Source of the DNA: Semisulcospira habei
Taxonomy: Eukaryota; Mollusca; Gastropoda; Semisulcospiridae
Assembly: GCA_036245525.1 (NCBI GenBank)
Contig: BTPG01000005.1
Location: 183,131,191 to 183,195,190 of the forward strand
Reading direction: 5' to 3'
DNA: 64,000 nt
Shown: positions 33,078 to 43,900 of the stretch, piece after piece
How positions within the stretch are numbered: position 1 is the first letter of the stretch
Layout of the letters: each line of letters opens with the position of its first letter
The notes under the pieces: generated by a model
The model's database searches: none
Told to the model about the DNA's origin: nothing
Seen by the model: only the letters and a program-made list of their open reading frames with translations
Made by a program: the position numbers and the translations under genes

Positions 33078-33775
33078 AACCTTTAGCTGTCGGTGGTGGT
33101 TTTTGTCGCGATGATTCCTGTAGAAATAACACTGAACACCCTGACATCCTGCAGGAATAACAACACCCTGACATCCTGCAGGAATAGCAACACCCTGACA
33201 TCCTGCATGAATAGCAACACCCTGACATGTTCCTCCAGGAACAGCAACACCCTGACACTCCTGCAAGGATAACAACACCCTGACATCCTGCAGGAACAGC
33301 AACATCATGCAGGAACAACAACACCCTGACATCCTGCAGAAATAACAACACCCTGACATCCTGCATGAATAACAACATCCTGACATCCTGCAGGAATAAC
33401 AACACCCTGACATCCTGCAGGAATAACAACACCCTGACATCCTGCAGGAATAACATCATGACATCCTGCAGGAATAACAACACCCTGACATCCTGCAGGA
33501 ATAACAACACCCTGACATCCTGCAGGAATAACAACACCCTGACATCCTGCAGGAATAACAACATCCTGACATCCTGCAGGAATAACAACATCCTGCAGGA
33601 ATAACAACACCCTGACATCCTGCAGGAATTACAACACCCTGACCCTGACATCTTGCAGGAATAACAACACCATGACATCCTGGAGGAATAACAACACCCT
33701 GACATCCTGCATGAATAACAACACCCTGACATCCTGCTGGAATCATCGCGACAGAAACCGCTACCGACGCTCAAA
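33078..33775. repeat. Family D hairpin split by a 27-bp minisatellite
   Basis: Left arm TTTAGCTGTCGGTGGTGG ... GTCGCGATGATTCCTG and right arm GGAATCATCGCGACAGAAAC ... TACCGACG are the two halves of a family D element (compare 34682-34771). Between them about 23 copies of a 27-bp unit (AATAACAACACC + CTGACATCCTGCAGG) fill 33125-33742. Because 27 is a multiple of three, several frames stay open; these are not genes. Confidence 0.85.
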
Positions 33776-33884
33776 AACAAAGAGTGCAGATGCGCTGACA
33801 TTGCATTGACTTTTTTGTGTGCCGGACAAAACAGTGTGTTCTGCATTTTTGTGTTTGAATCTCTAAACGGGTTTTCAAGTATTT

Positions 33885-33954
33885 GTGCTCTGGTCTGTGA
33901 GTTTCACCTCACGGCTCTGGGGAGCCGTGAGGTCAAACTCACAGATCAGAGCAC
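33885..33954. repeat. Fold-back element, family C, near-perfect
   Basis: GTGCTCTGGTCTGTGAGTTT pairs with AAACTCACAGATCAGAGCAC around CTCACGGCTCTGGGGAGCCG. Confidence 0.9.
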
Positions 33955-34409
33955 ATTTGGTGACGCCAGCCTTACAATATGACCATATTGTATTCGTTGA
34001 TTTGACTTCAAACTGCCGCTGTTTCTCTGCTTTCTTTCTTTCTTCTTCTTTTTTTTTTTTATACAAGAATTATTGCTTTTATGACAATGTCATGTTTTAT
34101 GTGATGTGTCGTTATTTCGAGACCATTCATTTAGAACGGCTGCCCTGTCACTTGGGCTCTGCTTCTGCCATATTGAATAATTTGTGTAATTTATATTCAT
34201 TCCATTTGACGATAACGTGATGCCGCTGAGCAGCGTTTTCATTTTCTAGTGGATTCATTTATTTATTTCAATGAGATGAAACAAGGTCACTCTGTCATGA
34301 TACCGTGAAAATGTCACTCCTACATAAACGACAAACATTCACACTTGTAAAATGAACGCCTAATCATCTCCACAGGAGAAACACAGATGTAAATAAAACC
34401 AGCAGGAAG

Positions 34410-34468
34410 CATACATATCCCCACGAACCCGTGCCACCTGCGGCTGTTCGTGAGGATCAATGCGTATC
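34410..34468. repeat. Family A hairpin, diverged
   Basis: GGAAGCATACATATCCCCAC with GTGAGGATCAATGCGTAT. Confidence 0.6.
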
Positions 34469-34681
34469 GTAAACGGGTGTGGTTGCTTTGTGCAAGTGCT
34501 TGAAAAACGTGTGCAATAAGGATGTGTGATTTTGATACTTGTGTGTGAACCGTCACATTGTGTTTGCTTTTCCGCGATTTGAAGAACCCAAATATGGATA
34601 CACAAAGCGTCTAAGGCCTCTAAATTGGATCGCTTATTTTGTTGGTGAAAAACCACTCATTTTCTTGCAAACTGTGCTAAC

Positions 34682-34771
34682 TAACCCTTTGGCTGTATGT
34701 AGCAGTTTTTGTCGCGATGATTCCTTCAGGAATCATCGCGACAAAAACTGCTACAGACAGCCAAATGGTTA
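34682..34771. mobile_element. Full-length fold-back element, family D (90 bp)
   Basis: TAACCCTTTGGCTGTATGT ... ACAGCCAAATGGTTA termini and an almost perfect palindrome centred on GATTCCTTCAGGAATC. Confidence 0.9.
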
Positions 34772-34792
34772 TTGAGCAAAACGTGCTTTCTT

Positions 34793-34853
34793 CTGTGACT
34801 TTGGGCCTTACGGCTAATGTCGTTAGGCACACAGTCACAGGCCAGTTCACAGT
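34793..34853. repeat. Fold-back element, family C
   Basis: CTGTGACTTTGGGCC with CACAGTCACAGGCCAG. Confidence 0.7.
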
Positions 34854-34857
34854 GTAC

Positions 34858-34940
34858 GTTTGTGTGTGAATGCAAGCAAACAGGCGCCTGCGTGCGTGCG
34901 TGGGCACGTGCGTGTGCGTGCGTGCATGTGTGCATGCGCT
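34858..34940. repeat. (TGCG/TGTG)n repeat
   Basis: Irregular GT/GCGT repeat. Confidence 0.8.
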
Positions 34941-35108
34941 CATAACCTTTTTATGCGTGGGAATGAATGTACCAGAAAGTGAGACTACACTAACTCATAC
35001 GTGTGTACTTTAACTCGCATCTCATCACCATGTCTGCACTGGTCACAGGGGGAGAAACCCGTCAGTTATGGCAAGGGTTTCCTGCCCCTGACTCGGGCGT
35101 TCTCGCCT

Positions 35109-35162
35109 GTGCACTGGCCTGTGATCTTGGACCTTACGGCCTTATCACAGACCAGTACACAT
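35109..35162. repeat. Fold-back element, family C
   Basis: GTGCACTGGCCTGTGATC pairs with TATCACAGACCAGTACAC. Confidence 0.75.
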
Positions 35163-35755
35163 TTCTTTTTACAGCGTCCGATCAATTTTGTTTCTCACGC
35201 GTTGCATTTTCTGCACATACCGACCTGAGTTTCTTACTTCAGAACTTGTTACCAACTTATATCACCGTTCCGGTGGAGAAAAGCATTGATATTAAACATA
35301 ACTTATGTGTGAACGTGAGTTTCCGATTTTGTTTTTGTAATTGTTTCTTTTCAATCAGAATAAAATTTTCATGATTTCAAGAATTTGTCCCTCGTGCGTG
35401 CGCGTGTGTGTGTGTGTGTGTATGTGTGGTGTGTGTGTGTGTGGTGTGTGTGTGTGTGTGGTGTGTGTGTGTGAAGACCACGTTTTGTCTCACAGAAGAT
35501 GGTTATTCAAAACGGGTTTACTGTGTAAAAAAAAATTATAATAAAAAATAAAGAACATAAATCATATTTAGACTTTTTTTTAATTTGAAACCAACAATGA
35601 CTGACAAGAACATGCTGTACAGCACTGGTCAAAAGTACATTACAGAAAAATACAAACACATTATCACAATATAGTTCTGCTCTCAATTTTCCTTGTGCCA
35701 GTCAAAAACGCTTGTTCAGTCTACATTACTGAAACAATGTACATATTACATAAAT
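35163..35755. repeat. (GT)n at 35392-35474; nothing else recognised
   Basis: Impure GT/GTGGT repeat in otherwise unremarkable sequence. Confidence 0.7.
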
Positions 35756-35826
35756 TGTGTGCTGGCCTGTGATTTTGAACCTTACAGCCTAGAGCCGCAT
35801 GGTCTAAAATCACAGCCCAGCACATG
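35756..35826. repeat. Fold-back element, family C
   Basis: GTGTGCTGGCCTGTGATTTT pairs with AAAATCACAGCCCAGCACAT. Confidence 0.85.
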
Positions 35827-35914
35827 GGAAGTGCAATCAAGAACATTTTCTGCAATGTAACTCTACGACTTCAAGCAAGCGTCTCTAGTTTTATTTCATT
35901 CAAGTCATTCAGTT

Positions 35915-36170
35915 TTAACTAGTTCAGCCCGACGCACGTATTTCCCAAATTTGGGAGGCATCTAACGACTATGCACCTGTTGCAGGAGATGGTTGGTTGT
36001 ACATTGCTTAACGTCCCGACAGTGTTGCAGGAGATGCATCGACCATGATAATTCAAGGGTAGTGCCAGATTAGCTTGGCGCCGCCAGGCGCCAAGCTAAT
36101 CTGGCACTACCCTTAAATTATCATGGTCGACCCATCTCCTGCTGTAGTGCGTAAGGGCTGCATTAGTTAA
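35915..36170. mobile_element. Full-length family B2 element interrupted by a 31-bp retroposon end
   Basis: TTAA at both ends. Core hairpin 36035-36137. In the left flank, 35992-36022 is the last 31 bases of the SINE-like family (minus orientation), flanked by TGTTGCAGGAGATG at 35978-35991 and 36023-36036. Confidence 0.85.
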
Positions 36171-36320
36171 TAATGACTCCAGGTGGGCGTGTTGATTAAA
36201 GCGTGAGTACAACCCATGATAGTTCAAGGGTAGTTGTGGTTTTCAAGCTGAATATTATTTTGAGATCATGGGGGGACAAAAAGCATTCAAAAACGTAAGC
36301 CAGACGCATAGATTCATAGA

Positions 36321-36512
36321 TTAGAATCAGCCGCACATCTTAGACAAATACAAACAGACGCAGTCCAATTAGAATCAGCCGCACATCGTAGACAAATACA
36401 AACAGACGCAGTCCAATTAGAATCAGCCGCACATCGTAGACAAATACAAACAGACGCAGTCCAATTAGAATCAGCCGCACATCGTAGACAAATACAAACA
36501 GACACAGTCCAA
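36321..36512. repeat. 48-bp tandem repeat, four copies
   Basis: Units TTAGAATCAGCCGCACATC + (G/T)TAGACAAATACAAACAGACGCAGTCCAA, almost identical. 48 is divisible by three, so a 16-residue repeat frame is open but not coding. Confidence 0.9.
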
Positions 36513-36569
36513 ACTCTCGAGGGGTTGTCAACTACAAACTGCCTGAATTTAAAAAAGACAGTATGTTTA

Positions 36570-36730
36570 ATCCATTTAGCCCTCACGCACTACAGCAGGA
36601 GATGGATAAACCATGATAATTCAAGGGTAGTGCCAGATAAGCTTGGCACATGATGGTGCTAAGCTAATCAGGCACTACCCTTGAATTATCATAGTCAACC
36701 CATCTCCTGCAACTGGTACATAATCGCTGG
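36570..36730. repeat. Family B2 element, partial
   Basis: GGAGATGGATAAACCATGAT pairs with ATCATAGTCAACCCATCTCC. Outer right end lost. Confidence 0.75.
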
Positions 36731-36866
36731 CTACTGACAGGTAAGTTATTGCCATTTTGGAACAAAACAAAAGAAATAAGATCTCTTTTTTGTGTGTGTT
36801 GTGAGTAATAAGCCAAGCAGAAGTAATAACCAACTCAGAAACAGGTCAGATTAGGTACGACCTGCA

Positions 36867-36910
36867 GGAATCGCAATCATCGCCACAAAAAGCGCTACCA
36901 ACAGCAAAAG
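36867..36910. repeat. Family D right half
   Basis: CTGCAGGAATCGCAATCATC then GCCACAAAAAGCGCTACCAA. Confidence 0.6.
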
Positions 36911-37308
36911 GGCAAAGCCAAAGATGCTGTCAACATTTTCTCTGCAATACAAAATCATGACAGCATTCCATACATTTTATTCCACAAGAGCCTATGAGGT
37001 AAATGCGGGGAAAAACATTCAAGAGCTACGAGCCAAAACCATCACAGCTGTCAAGTCAAAACACATACGTCATGTAATATACAACGTGGCACAACAGCAA
37101 TGAAAAAATTCAAATAAAATGTCTGTACAATGTATTTAAATGAAATGCCTGTACAGTGTTTTGTACATGTGTCTAACCACCTTGAGCATGAAGCCACCAG
37201 TTCTGTAAACAGTACCTGCGGTTGCACACACAATAGGGTTAAAATATGCAAGCAACTCGACCTTCAGTGTTATAATTTTGTAAACCTACGAAATTATATA
37301 CAAAATAC
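36911..37308. other. No feature recognised
   Basis: AT-rich sequence without a supported gene. Confidence 0.4.
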
Positions 37309-37405
37309 GCAAATGGTCCTTGGGCCGACATTAGCCTGAAGACTTTGGGGCAGTTGTCTGGCGCAGGACTAAGCTCGCTCATGCAAATGGCCCCTTTTGC
37401 ACAAC
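37309..37405. repeat. Family E-like hairpin, diverged
   Basis: CGCAAATGGTCCTTGGGCC and ATGGCCCCTTTTGCACAA. Confidence 0.55.
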
Positions 37406-37521
37406 AGGTAATGCCCATAAACTCAGAGAAACGCATCTGATTTATACCATAATAATAAAGACTAGCAGTAGCAATACACAAAGCAGCTCATAAAAAAAGG
37501 ATGCAATTAAAAACGTCACCA

Positions 37522-37603
37522 TTAGCTGTTGGTAGCACTTCTTGTTCAGATAATTTCTCTAGGAATCACCTCAAAAAGTGCTACTGACTGCCAACAGGTT
37601 TAA
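37522..37603. mobile_element. Family D element abutting a family B2 element
   Basis: GCTGTTGGTAGCACTT pairs with AAGTGCTACTGACTGCCAAC. Its right TTAA (37600-37603) is also the left TTAA of the next element. Confidence 0.75.
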
Positions 37604-37813
37604 CCCTTTTAGATCCGGATCTCTACAGCAGGAGATGGATTGACCATGATAATTCAAGGTTAGTGCCAGATTAGCTTGGCGCCTGAAGGCGCCAAGCTAA
37701 TCTGGCACTACTCTTGAATTATCGTGGTCAAGCCATCTCCTGCAACTGGTACATAGTCGTTAGGCAACACCTCCAAAATTTGAGAAATGGGACCTTGGGG
37801 CTAACGGGGTTAA
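37600..37813. mobile_element. Full-length family B2 element (214 bp)
   Basis: TTAACCCTTTTAGATCC to GGCTAACGGGGTTAA. Core hairpin 37628-37743 with GATTAGCTTGGCGCC/GGCGCCAAGCTAATC. Confidence 0.9.
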
Positions 37814-38467
37814 CAGACAAATCTGTAATACATTTCATAGAAATTCAACACGAAATTTAATTCTCAGCAAACTGACGAAAGAGCAGTATATTCTAAGTTT
37901 ACTCTGACCCAAACTGTAGAAATTACAAGAAACACAATGACATTGTAATCCACCGGCAGAAAAGCTCCTCTTATTGTGCTTGATGTGCTGTGACATGTTG
38001 TTATAAATATACCTAGTGAGTAGAAATTATCAGGCCCATGTTGGCTCAAGGACTTTTCCTCAGCTTGCAAGTCGAGTCCACCAGACGGGTGATTTTGTAG
38101 GAGACAAGGGTTAAATCAGATCATACGAGTTAGAAAACAAGTGATGTAGACATTAGTCATTAGAACGCACACACACACACGCGCAGACAGAAGGTTTATT
38201 TTCTGAATTTCATTTGTAGAAAATCTGCATGTCCCGAGAACACTTCATACACATACACACACTCACAAATTTCAACTAGACAGCAAAATTAAGCACAAAA
38301 CCACAAGCAAAATACATGTAATCAATAAATAACAAATAAGCAAACTCTGCTCATGTAGAAGGCCATCACAAAAAGAGTATTCGCTTCCTGTTTCCACCTC
38401 ATCCCAAACTCAGTACCATGACTGTTCAGTCTGTCATTTTGGATCTCAGGATCTCACAGCTTTGACA
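37814..38467. other. No feature recognised beyond a short (CA)n
   Basis: Short CA repeats near 38168-38180 and 38252-38265. Confidence 0.45.
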
Positions 38468-38540
38468 ATGTGTGCTGGTCTGTGATTTTGGAACTTACTG
38501 CAGTTTGCCATAACGTCCAAAATCACAGACCAGCACACAA
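38468..38540. repeat. Fold-back element, family C
   Basis: TGTGTGCTGGTCTGTGATTT pairs with AAATCACAGACCAGCACACA around CTGCAGTTTGCCATAA. Confidence 0.9.
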
Positions 38541-38639
38541 ATATAATGACCAAAAACAAACAGCACACAAAAAAACAAGAGAAAAAAACGAAAGCAGTGT
38601 TCCCAATCATTCAGTGTCTGAAAACAATCGTCAAGATGA

Positions 38640-38692
38640 TTGCTGCAGGAATAATCGCCACAAACAGCGCTACCGACAGCCAAAGGGTCAAA
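38640..38692. repeat. Family D right half
   Basis: TGCTGCAGGAATAATCGCC ... CGCTACCGACAGCCAAAGGG. Confidence 0.65.
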
Positions 38693-39067
38693 TTATTGCC
38701 ATTTGGAAAAACAAAACCCATTCTTTGTGCGAAAAATATAATAAGCAAAGCAGAAGTAATCATTAAAATTTAGAAACGGGTCAGACAAGGTAGGACTCAG
38801 TTGCATATGCCGCTACGTATAAATATGAGAAATGCGCCATATAAATACTATGTATTATTATTACATGTAGTGCGCGCAATCAGGGTGTGATCAAGCAATC
38901 AATGCAAAGACAAAGTGGGCAATCTGCGTTTACGCTGCAGTCTTTGCTCACTTAACATAGAACATTTCCTTCAAACTGAGTCAATCTCTGCTAGCAAGTC
39001 GCGCAGCTAGATTCTCAAGAGTTCACACCCACTGATCTCAGCCGAAGGCATAGACTCCATGCAGCGC

Positions 39068-39120
39068 AGATCTCGACGGCAAGAAACAGAGATTCTCATG
39101 AGAGTATTTGTCTCTTGCAG
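39068..39120. repeat. Family A hairpin, internally deleted
   Basis: GGCAAGAAACAGAGATTCTC and GAGTATTTGTCTCTTGC with the centre lost. Confidence 0.6.
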
Positions 39121-39356
39121 ATGGATCAGGATAGATTATGCCCCCTAAGTATCACGACGCTTGTTTGACCCAATTGTGATTTAGTTAAAAACTCCTGACG
39201 GATTCCAGCAAAATGCAGAGCGAACATGTAACTGAGAAAATACCATCAGCGACCAGCAACACTTAACTGTCAGTGGACGGGGACTGAGGTTTGGGAACCT
39301 TTGTAAATTTAACGTCAAATTCAACCCTCAAAACAACTTGGATACAAAATGGTTTC

Positions 39357-39466
39357 AGCAAGGGGTATAGCTCCTCATGAGCCCCCAGACTGCGGGGGCT
39401 CAGGAGCAACTATAACTCTGGCAGGTGGGTGACGTTCCTTTTTTTTCTCAGCAGTCAAGGGGTTAA
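39357..39466. mobile_element. Family A hairpin with intact right terminus
   Basis: CAGCAAGGGGTATAGCTCCT pairs with AGGAGCAACTATAACTCTGG. Ends CAGCAGTCAAGGGGTTAA, directly abutting the next element at TTAATTAA. Confidence 0.8.
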
Positions 39467-39672
39467 TTAACCCTTTTAGCCCCAAGGTCCCATGTTTGGA
39501 GGTGTTGCTTAATGACTATGTACCAGTTGTAGGAGATGGATTGATCATGATAATCCAAGGGTAGTGCCAGATGAGCTTGGCGCCTAACGGCGCCAAGCTC
39601 GTCTGGCACTACCCTTGAATTATCATGATCAATCCAGCTCCTGCTGCAGGGTCCCAGAGCTAAAAGGGTTAA
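39467..39672. mobile_element. Full-length family B2 element (206 bp)
   Basis: TTAACCCTTTTAGCCCC to GAGCTAAAAGGGTTAA. Core carries GATGAGCTTGGCGCC matched by GGCGCCAAGCTCGTC. Confidence 0.9.
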
Positions 39673-40154
39673 CAAACTTCTTGTGCATGCAGCCATCAGC
39701 ACTGTCTACAGGTGGCTTTGACTATCTTGGGTCTTCTTTTAGTAGACCACGTAACACATGGTGGCTTTGATCATGTTTAGATCTTCCTATCTGCTAACAA
39801 CCTAGCACTGACGTGCTGGCACAGACAATCTCATCAAATTGACCCCGATTGCAACAGGCTTCGAGCATCACCTTACTTTTTTCTTTTTCCTTTACAAGTC
39901 TGTTGTCAGGTTTTTAAAGTGCATACCAAAGTGTAGTATGTAGGTTAGTTTCATCAAAATACATATGACGCTTAGAGCCGACTGTTTGCGGAGAATTAGC
40001 GTGGTAAAAGCGATCTCGTGGTCAGTACCTTCGGCTGCATTGCACAAGAACCTCTTCACGGCCAGTCAACGCAGATTGCATTTATTAAATCAACCGTCAA
40101 TTCAACATCAAAGAACCCCAGCCGTCAGAGGCACATGGACACAATGGGGTTTCA
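39673..40154. other. No feature recognised
   Basis: No supported gene. Confidence 0.4.
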
Positions 40155-40220
40155 GCAAGAGGCATAGATCCTCATGAGCCCCCGCAACTGCGGGGGCTCA
40201 TGAGGATCTATGTCTCTTGC
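40155..40220. repeat. Fold-back element, family A, near-perfect
   Basis: GCAAGAGGCATAGATCCTCA pairs with TGAGGATCTATGTCTCTTGC around GCAACTGC. Confidence 0.9.
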
Positions 40221-40672
40221 CATTGAATCGTGTTTGATTTTTCTCAGCAGTGAAGAGGTGAATGCCCTTAGTACTAACATGTGGCACTGCGTCATCTGTG
40301 GATTTGACTTTGAACTTGACGACACAGTCCCCCTACTTTGCAACGACTTTTCATAGACAACCACGCGCTCATTACATTCTTACTGCACTCATTATTGCCC
40401 AATGTAGGTTTTAATATAACAGCAAAAGACTCACACGTAGTCAAACTAGCAAACTGGGAACATTTTTCTCAAATTCATACCAGAAGCACCGGCAATGCTG
40501 GTGACAATACCCCCTGAGACAGCTAGACACACTCACAAAAAGCAGCAATTTTTACTCTTAAAACTCGCTTCAACTGTGATGCCAAAATTCTGCGAATATA
40601 AGGCGTATCACTGACTACCCATTTCTATTATGATCGATGCACAAGGTTCATAAAATCAGGTTCAATAATGGT

Positions 40673-40790
40673 GCATGCTGGCCTGTGATATTTAAACCTA
40701 TGCAGGTGCCCATATGTGAGATGGTCTGTAAACTTGTACCTTAGGGCTCTGCCGAGCCTTAAGTTCACAAAACATAGCCAGCATGCTGAT
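40673..40790. repeat. Family C element, enlarged
   Basis: GCATGCTGGCCTGTGAT at left and ATAGCCAGCATGC at right. A second inner hairpin CTTAGGGCTCTGCCGAGCCTTAAG lies at about 40741-40763. Confidence 0.7.
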
Positions 40791-40825
40791 GATCACCTTG
40801 TACAGTTCACTTCTGCCAGCAGGGA

Positions 40826-40923
40826 TCAGGAGTATCTGTTTTCGCGGCGACTGTCCTCCTTAATGCGCCATTTCATGAGGTCCAGGCAGGCCACCGCATC
40901 TTCCTTGCTGTCGTGACCGCCAT
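40826..40923 (-). CDS. REXO1: REXO1 terminal coding exon
   Basis: GGHDSKEDA supplies the last catalytic His and Asp of the exonuclease. Ends RENRYS and TGA. Acceptor TTTTGACGCAG. The split codon G|AT is completed with the upstream exon. Confidence 0.92.
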
Positions 40924-43900
40924 CTGCGTCAAAAGAACATAAGACAATGTTAACCCCCTGCACTGCTGAGAAAAACTCAACACCGCCCAACTGCAAGAGG
41001 TACAGATCCTCATGAGCCCCCACATTCGCGGGGGCTCATGAGGATCTATGCATCTTGCTGAGACCAGTTTGATGCGCTATTTCATGCGGTCCACGCAGGC
41101 AACAGCGTCTTCCTTCCTGTCATGACCGCCATCTGCATAACAAGAGCATGGGCAAATGTTCAACTCCTTCCCTGCTGAGAAAAACTCAACACCACCAAAC
41201 TGCAAGAGGTATAGATCCTCATGAGCCCCTGCATTCGTGACCAGTTTGTGTCGATGTTCCTTGGTAAGGTGTAGCTTGTGGTCGTTGATGAAGAATGATT
41301 TCAGTAACAAAACGTCCATCCCGGGGCAGCGAAGGGATTAATGTTTACATGGTGTGACAGTGATACTAAATCATAATTATACAGCACATTTTAGGGACGC
41401 TTTATTTCAATTCAAAATCTGTTCAAAATGCTGCTGTGAGATGAGCCAAACATGTCAAAATAACAAATTCATTCACCAACAGTGCACTGTCTCATTTGGC
41501 GCTAAATGTAGGCTTGAGCACGCTACCGACATTCTGAAAATCTGGACCATTAGAGGCACTGACAGTGACAGCAATACAAATCTAGCAACTGTACATGATT
41601 CAAATAGTTCATATTTCGCAGCCCCCCCCCCCCCCCCCCCTCCCCAACCCCCAAAAAAAAAAAAAAAAAAAAAAGTCATACCATCACTCTGGATAATCTT
41701 CTGGAAAGTCTCCAGCATGAGATTCTTCAAGGCTCGCTTGTAGGGTGGTCCCAGCCGATGGGGAAAAACCACAGACGTGTCCACAACAGTCGAGTGGATC
41801 AGCTGCATTAAAGAGAAACCCAAAAATACACATCAGGTCATAGCATTTACCAAGAATGATTGAAGCTTAATAGAGCTGATGAGGTCAACTCTGTCAAATT
41901 AACCACTTCGACGCTAAGAAAAAGTGAACAAGATCCAACTGAAGGAGAGATAGGTCCTTATGAGCCCCTACGATGCGGGGTTCAACAGGATCTATGCCCG
42001 TTGCCGATACCACTTTGTCTTCATGTTCTTTGGAGTCTTTGACTCTGATTTAACCCTTTTCATGCTGATACACCCATTGCTTGAAATAAAACTGACGAAA
42101 GTTCAAAGGTGGTGCCAGAATTATCTTGGCGCCTCAGGCGCCAAGCTATTCTGGCACCACCCTTGAGCTAACACAGTTGATCTATCGCCTAATCTGTAAT
42201 GTAACCTTCATAGGACAATAAGCACATTTTTAAAAAAATCAGCCTCAGGATGGAATGGGTTAACACAGACTTAACTCATTCTACCCCAGACACACCACAG
42301 CAAGATAAGGATCGACCATGATAGTTCAAGGGTGATGCCAGAATAGCTTGGCACCTATGGGCGCCAAGCTATTCTGGCATCACCCTTGAACTATCATGGT
42401 CGATCTGTGTCCTGCACTGCAATACAGTCTTAAGAGGACGACAACATTTGGGGATTTCGGTGTTGGGGTAGAATGAGTTAAGAAAGAATCTGCGACCTCT
42501 GGTAGTGAAGAGGTTAAATTTTCCTATGCTCTGTCATTCTGTGACACCCAGCATGTTTCAAATGCTAACTTCCTTCTACGCTCTGTCATTCTGTGACACC
42601 CAGCATGTTTCAAATGCTAACTTCCTTCTACGCTCTGTCATTCTGTGACACCCAGCATGTTTCAAATGCTAACTTCCTTCTACGCACTGTCATTCTGTGA
42701 CACCCAGCATGTTTCAAATGCTAACTTCCTTCTACGCTCTGTCATTCTGTGACACCCAGCATGTTTCAAATGCTAAATTCCTTCTACGCTCTGTCATTCT
42801 GTGACACCCAGCATGTTTCAAATGCTAACTTCCTTCTACGCTCTGTCATTCTGTGACACTCAGCATGTTTCAAATGCTAACTTCCTTCTACGCTCTGTCA
42901 TTCTGTGACACCCAGCATGTTTCAAATGCTAAATTCCTTCTACGCTCTGTCATTCTGTGACACCCAGCATGTTTCAAATGCTAACTTCCTTCTACACTCT
43001 GTCATTCTGTGACACCCAGCATGTTTCAAATGCTAACTTCCTTCAATGTGTATATGCATGCAGCATATTAGATGCTAACTTGGTTTGCTGTTGATCTGTA
43101 CAGGACACAGCTCCAAGACCAATGTAAATCCACTGCTTTCAGCATAACGAGCTCACTCTTCTACTCAAATCTTTATCATCTATACAGTGTGCCTCAAAAA
43201 CAGGAAAGAAAAAAATGTAAATACCTTGAGAGCGAAGAGATCACTCTCCAGACTGTGACCGATCAGGATTGTCTTGTCCGAGAACATGCTGAGCAAAACA
43301 GCTTGCACATCCATCAAGGTCGTTTTAATGTCCTTCATATCCGCTTTTGTCAGCCCGCTGAATCTGTGGACAAAAAAAACACAAAACATAAGTTTGGTCC
43401 AAAAAAAATAAATCGAATGGAGGCATGGAATGTATGCCCCTGCAGACACCACGGTAAAATGTGGCTGTCTTTGCAGGTAGGCAAAAGTTCCTGCCTTCCA
43501 CCAGTATGCCGAATGGTGTGCGGACAAGGTCGTCAAAGACCGAAACAGCTGTCCACACTGGCTAAATATCTGGATCCCCCCTTGGGGGACCTAGATTTAA
43601 ATTTCCATGCACCGAGTGGCTGGAACAGTGGGATATGTGATACACCCCCCTTTGGGGGGGGGGAGGGGGGGGAGGTGGGGAGGGGGGGGGGTAGGGGGGT
43701 TGGGGGAGGGGGGGGAGGGGGAGGGGGGAGGGGGGGTGCGGGGGGTTGGGGTGGGGAGGGGGTGCGGGGGAGGGGGGGGTGGGGGGTGCGGGTGGGGGGT
43801 TCTTCCATATGCATTGCTTCCAGTCACTTTCTCAGCGCACCCCCTCTTTCCTATCTTTTTTTTTGGTATGTTTTGACCAAAGTAGATCTATAATCACTAG

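Noticed and set aside
33125..33742. CRISPR-like array
   Set aside because: Direct tandem repeat without spacers in a eukaryotic genome.
33040..33846. 268-codon and overlapping repeat-protein frames
   Set aside because: Product of a 27-bp minisatellite whose unit is a multiple of three, open in several frames and both strands.
36314..36586. Minus-strand 90-codon repeat protein
   Set aside because: Created by the 48-bp tandem repeat (16 codons); no start context or conserved domain.
43072..43893. 273-codon plus-strand frame
   Set aside because: Antisense to a REXO1 exon, then reads through the G-run tract.
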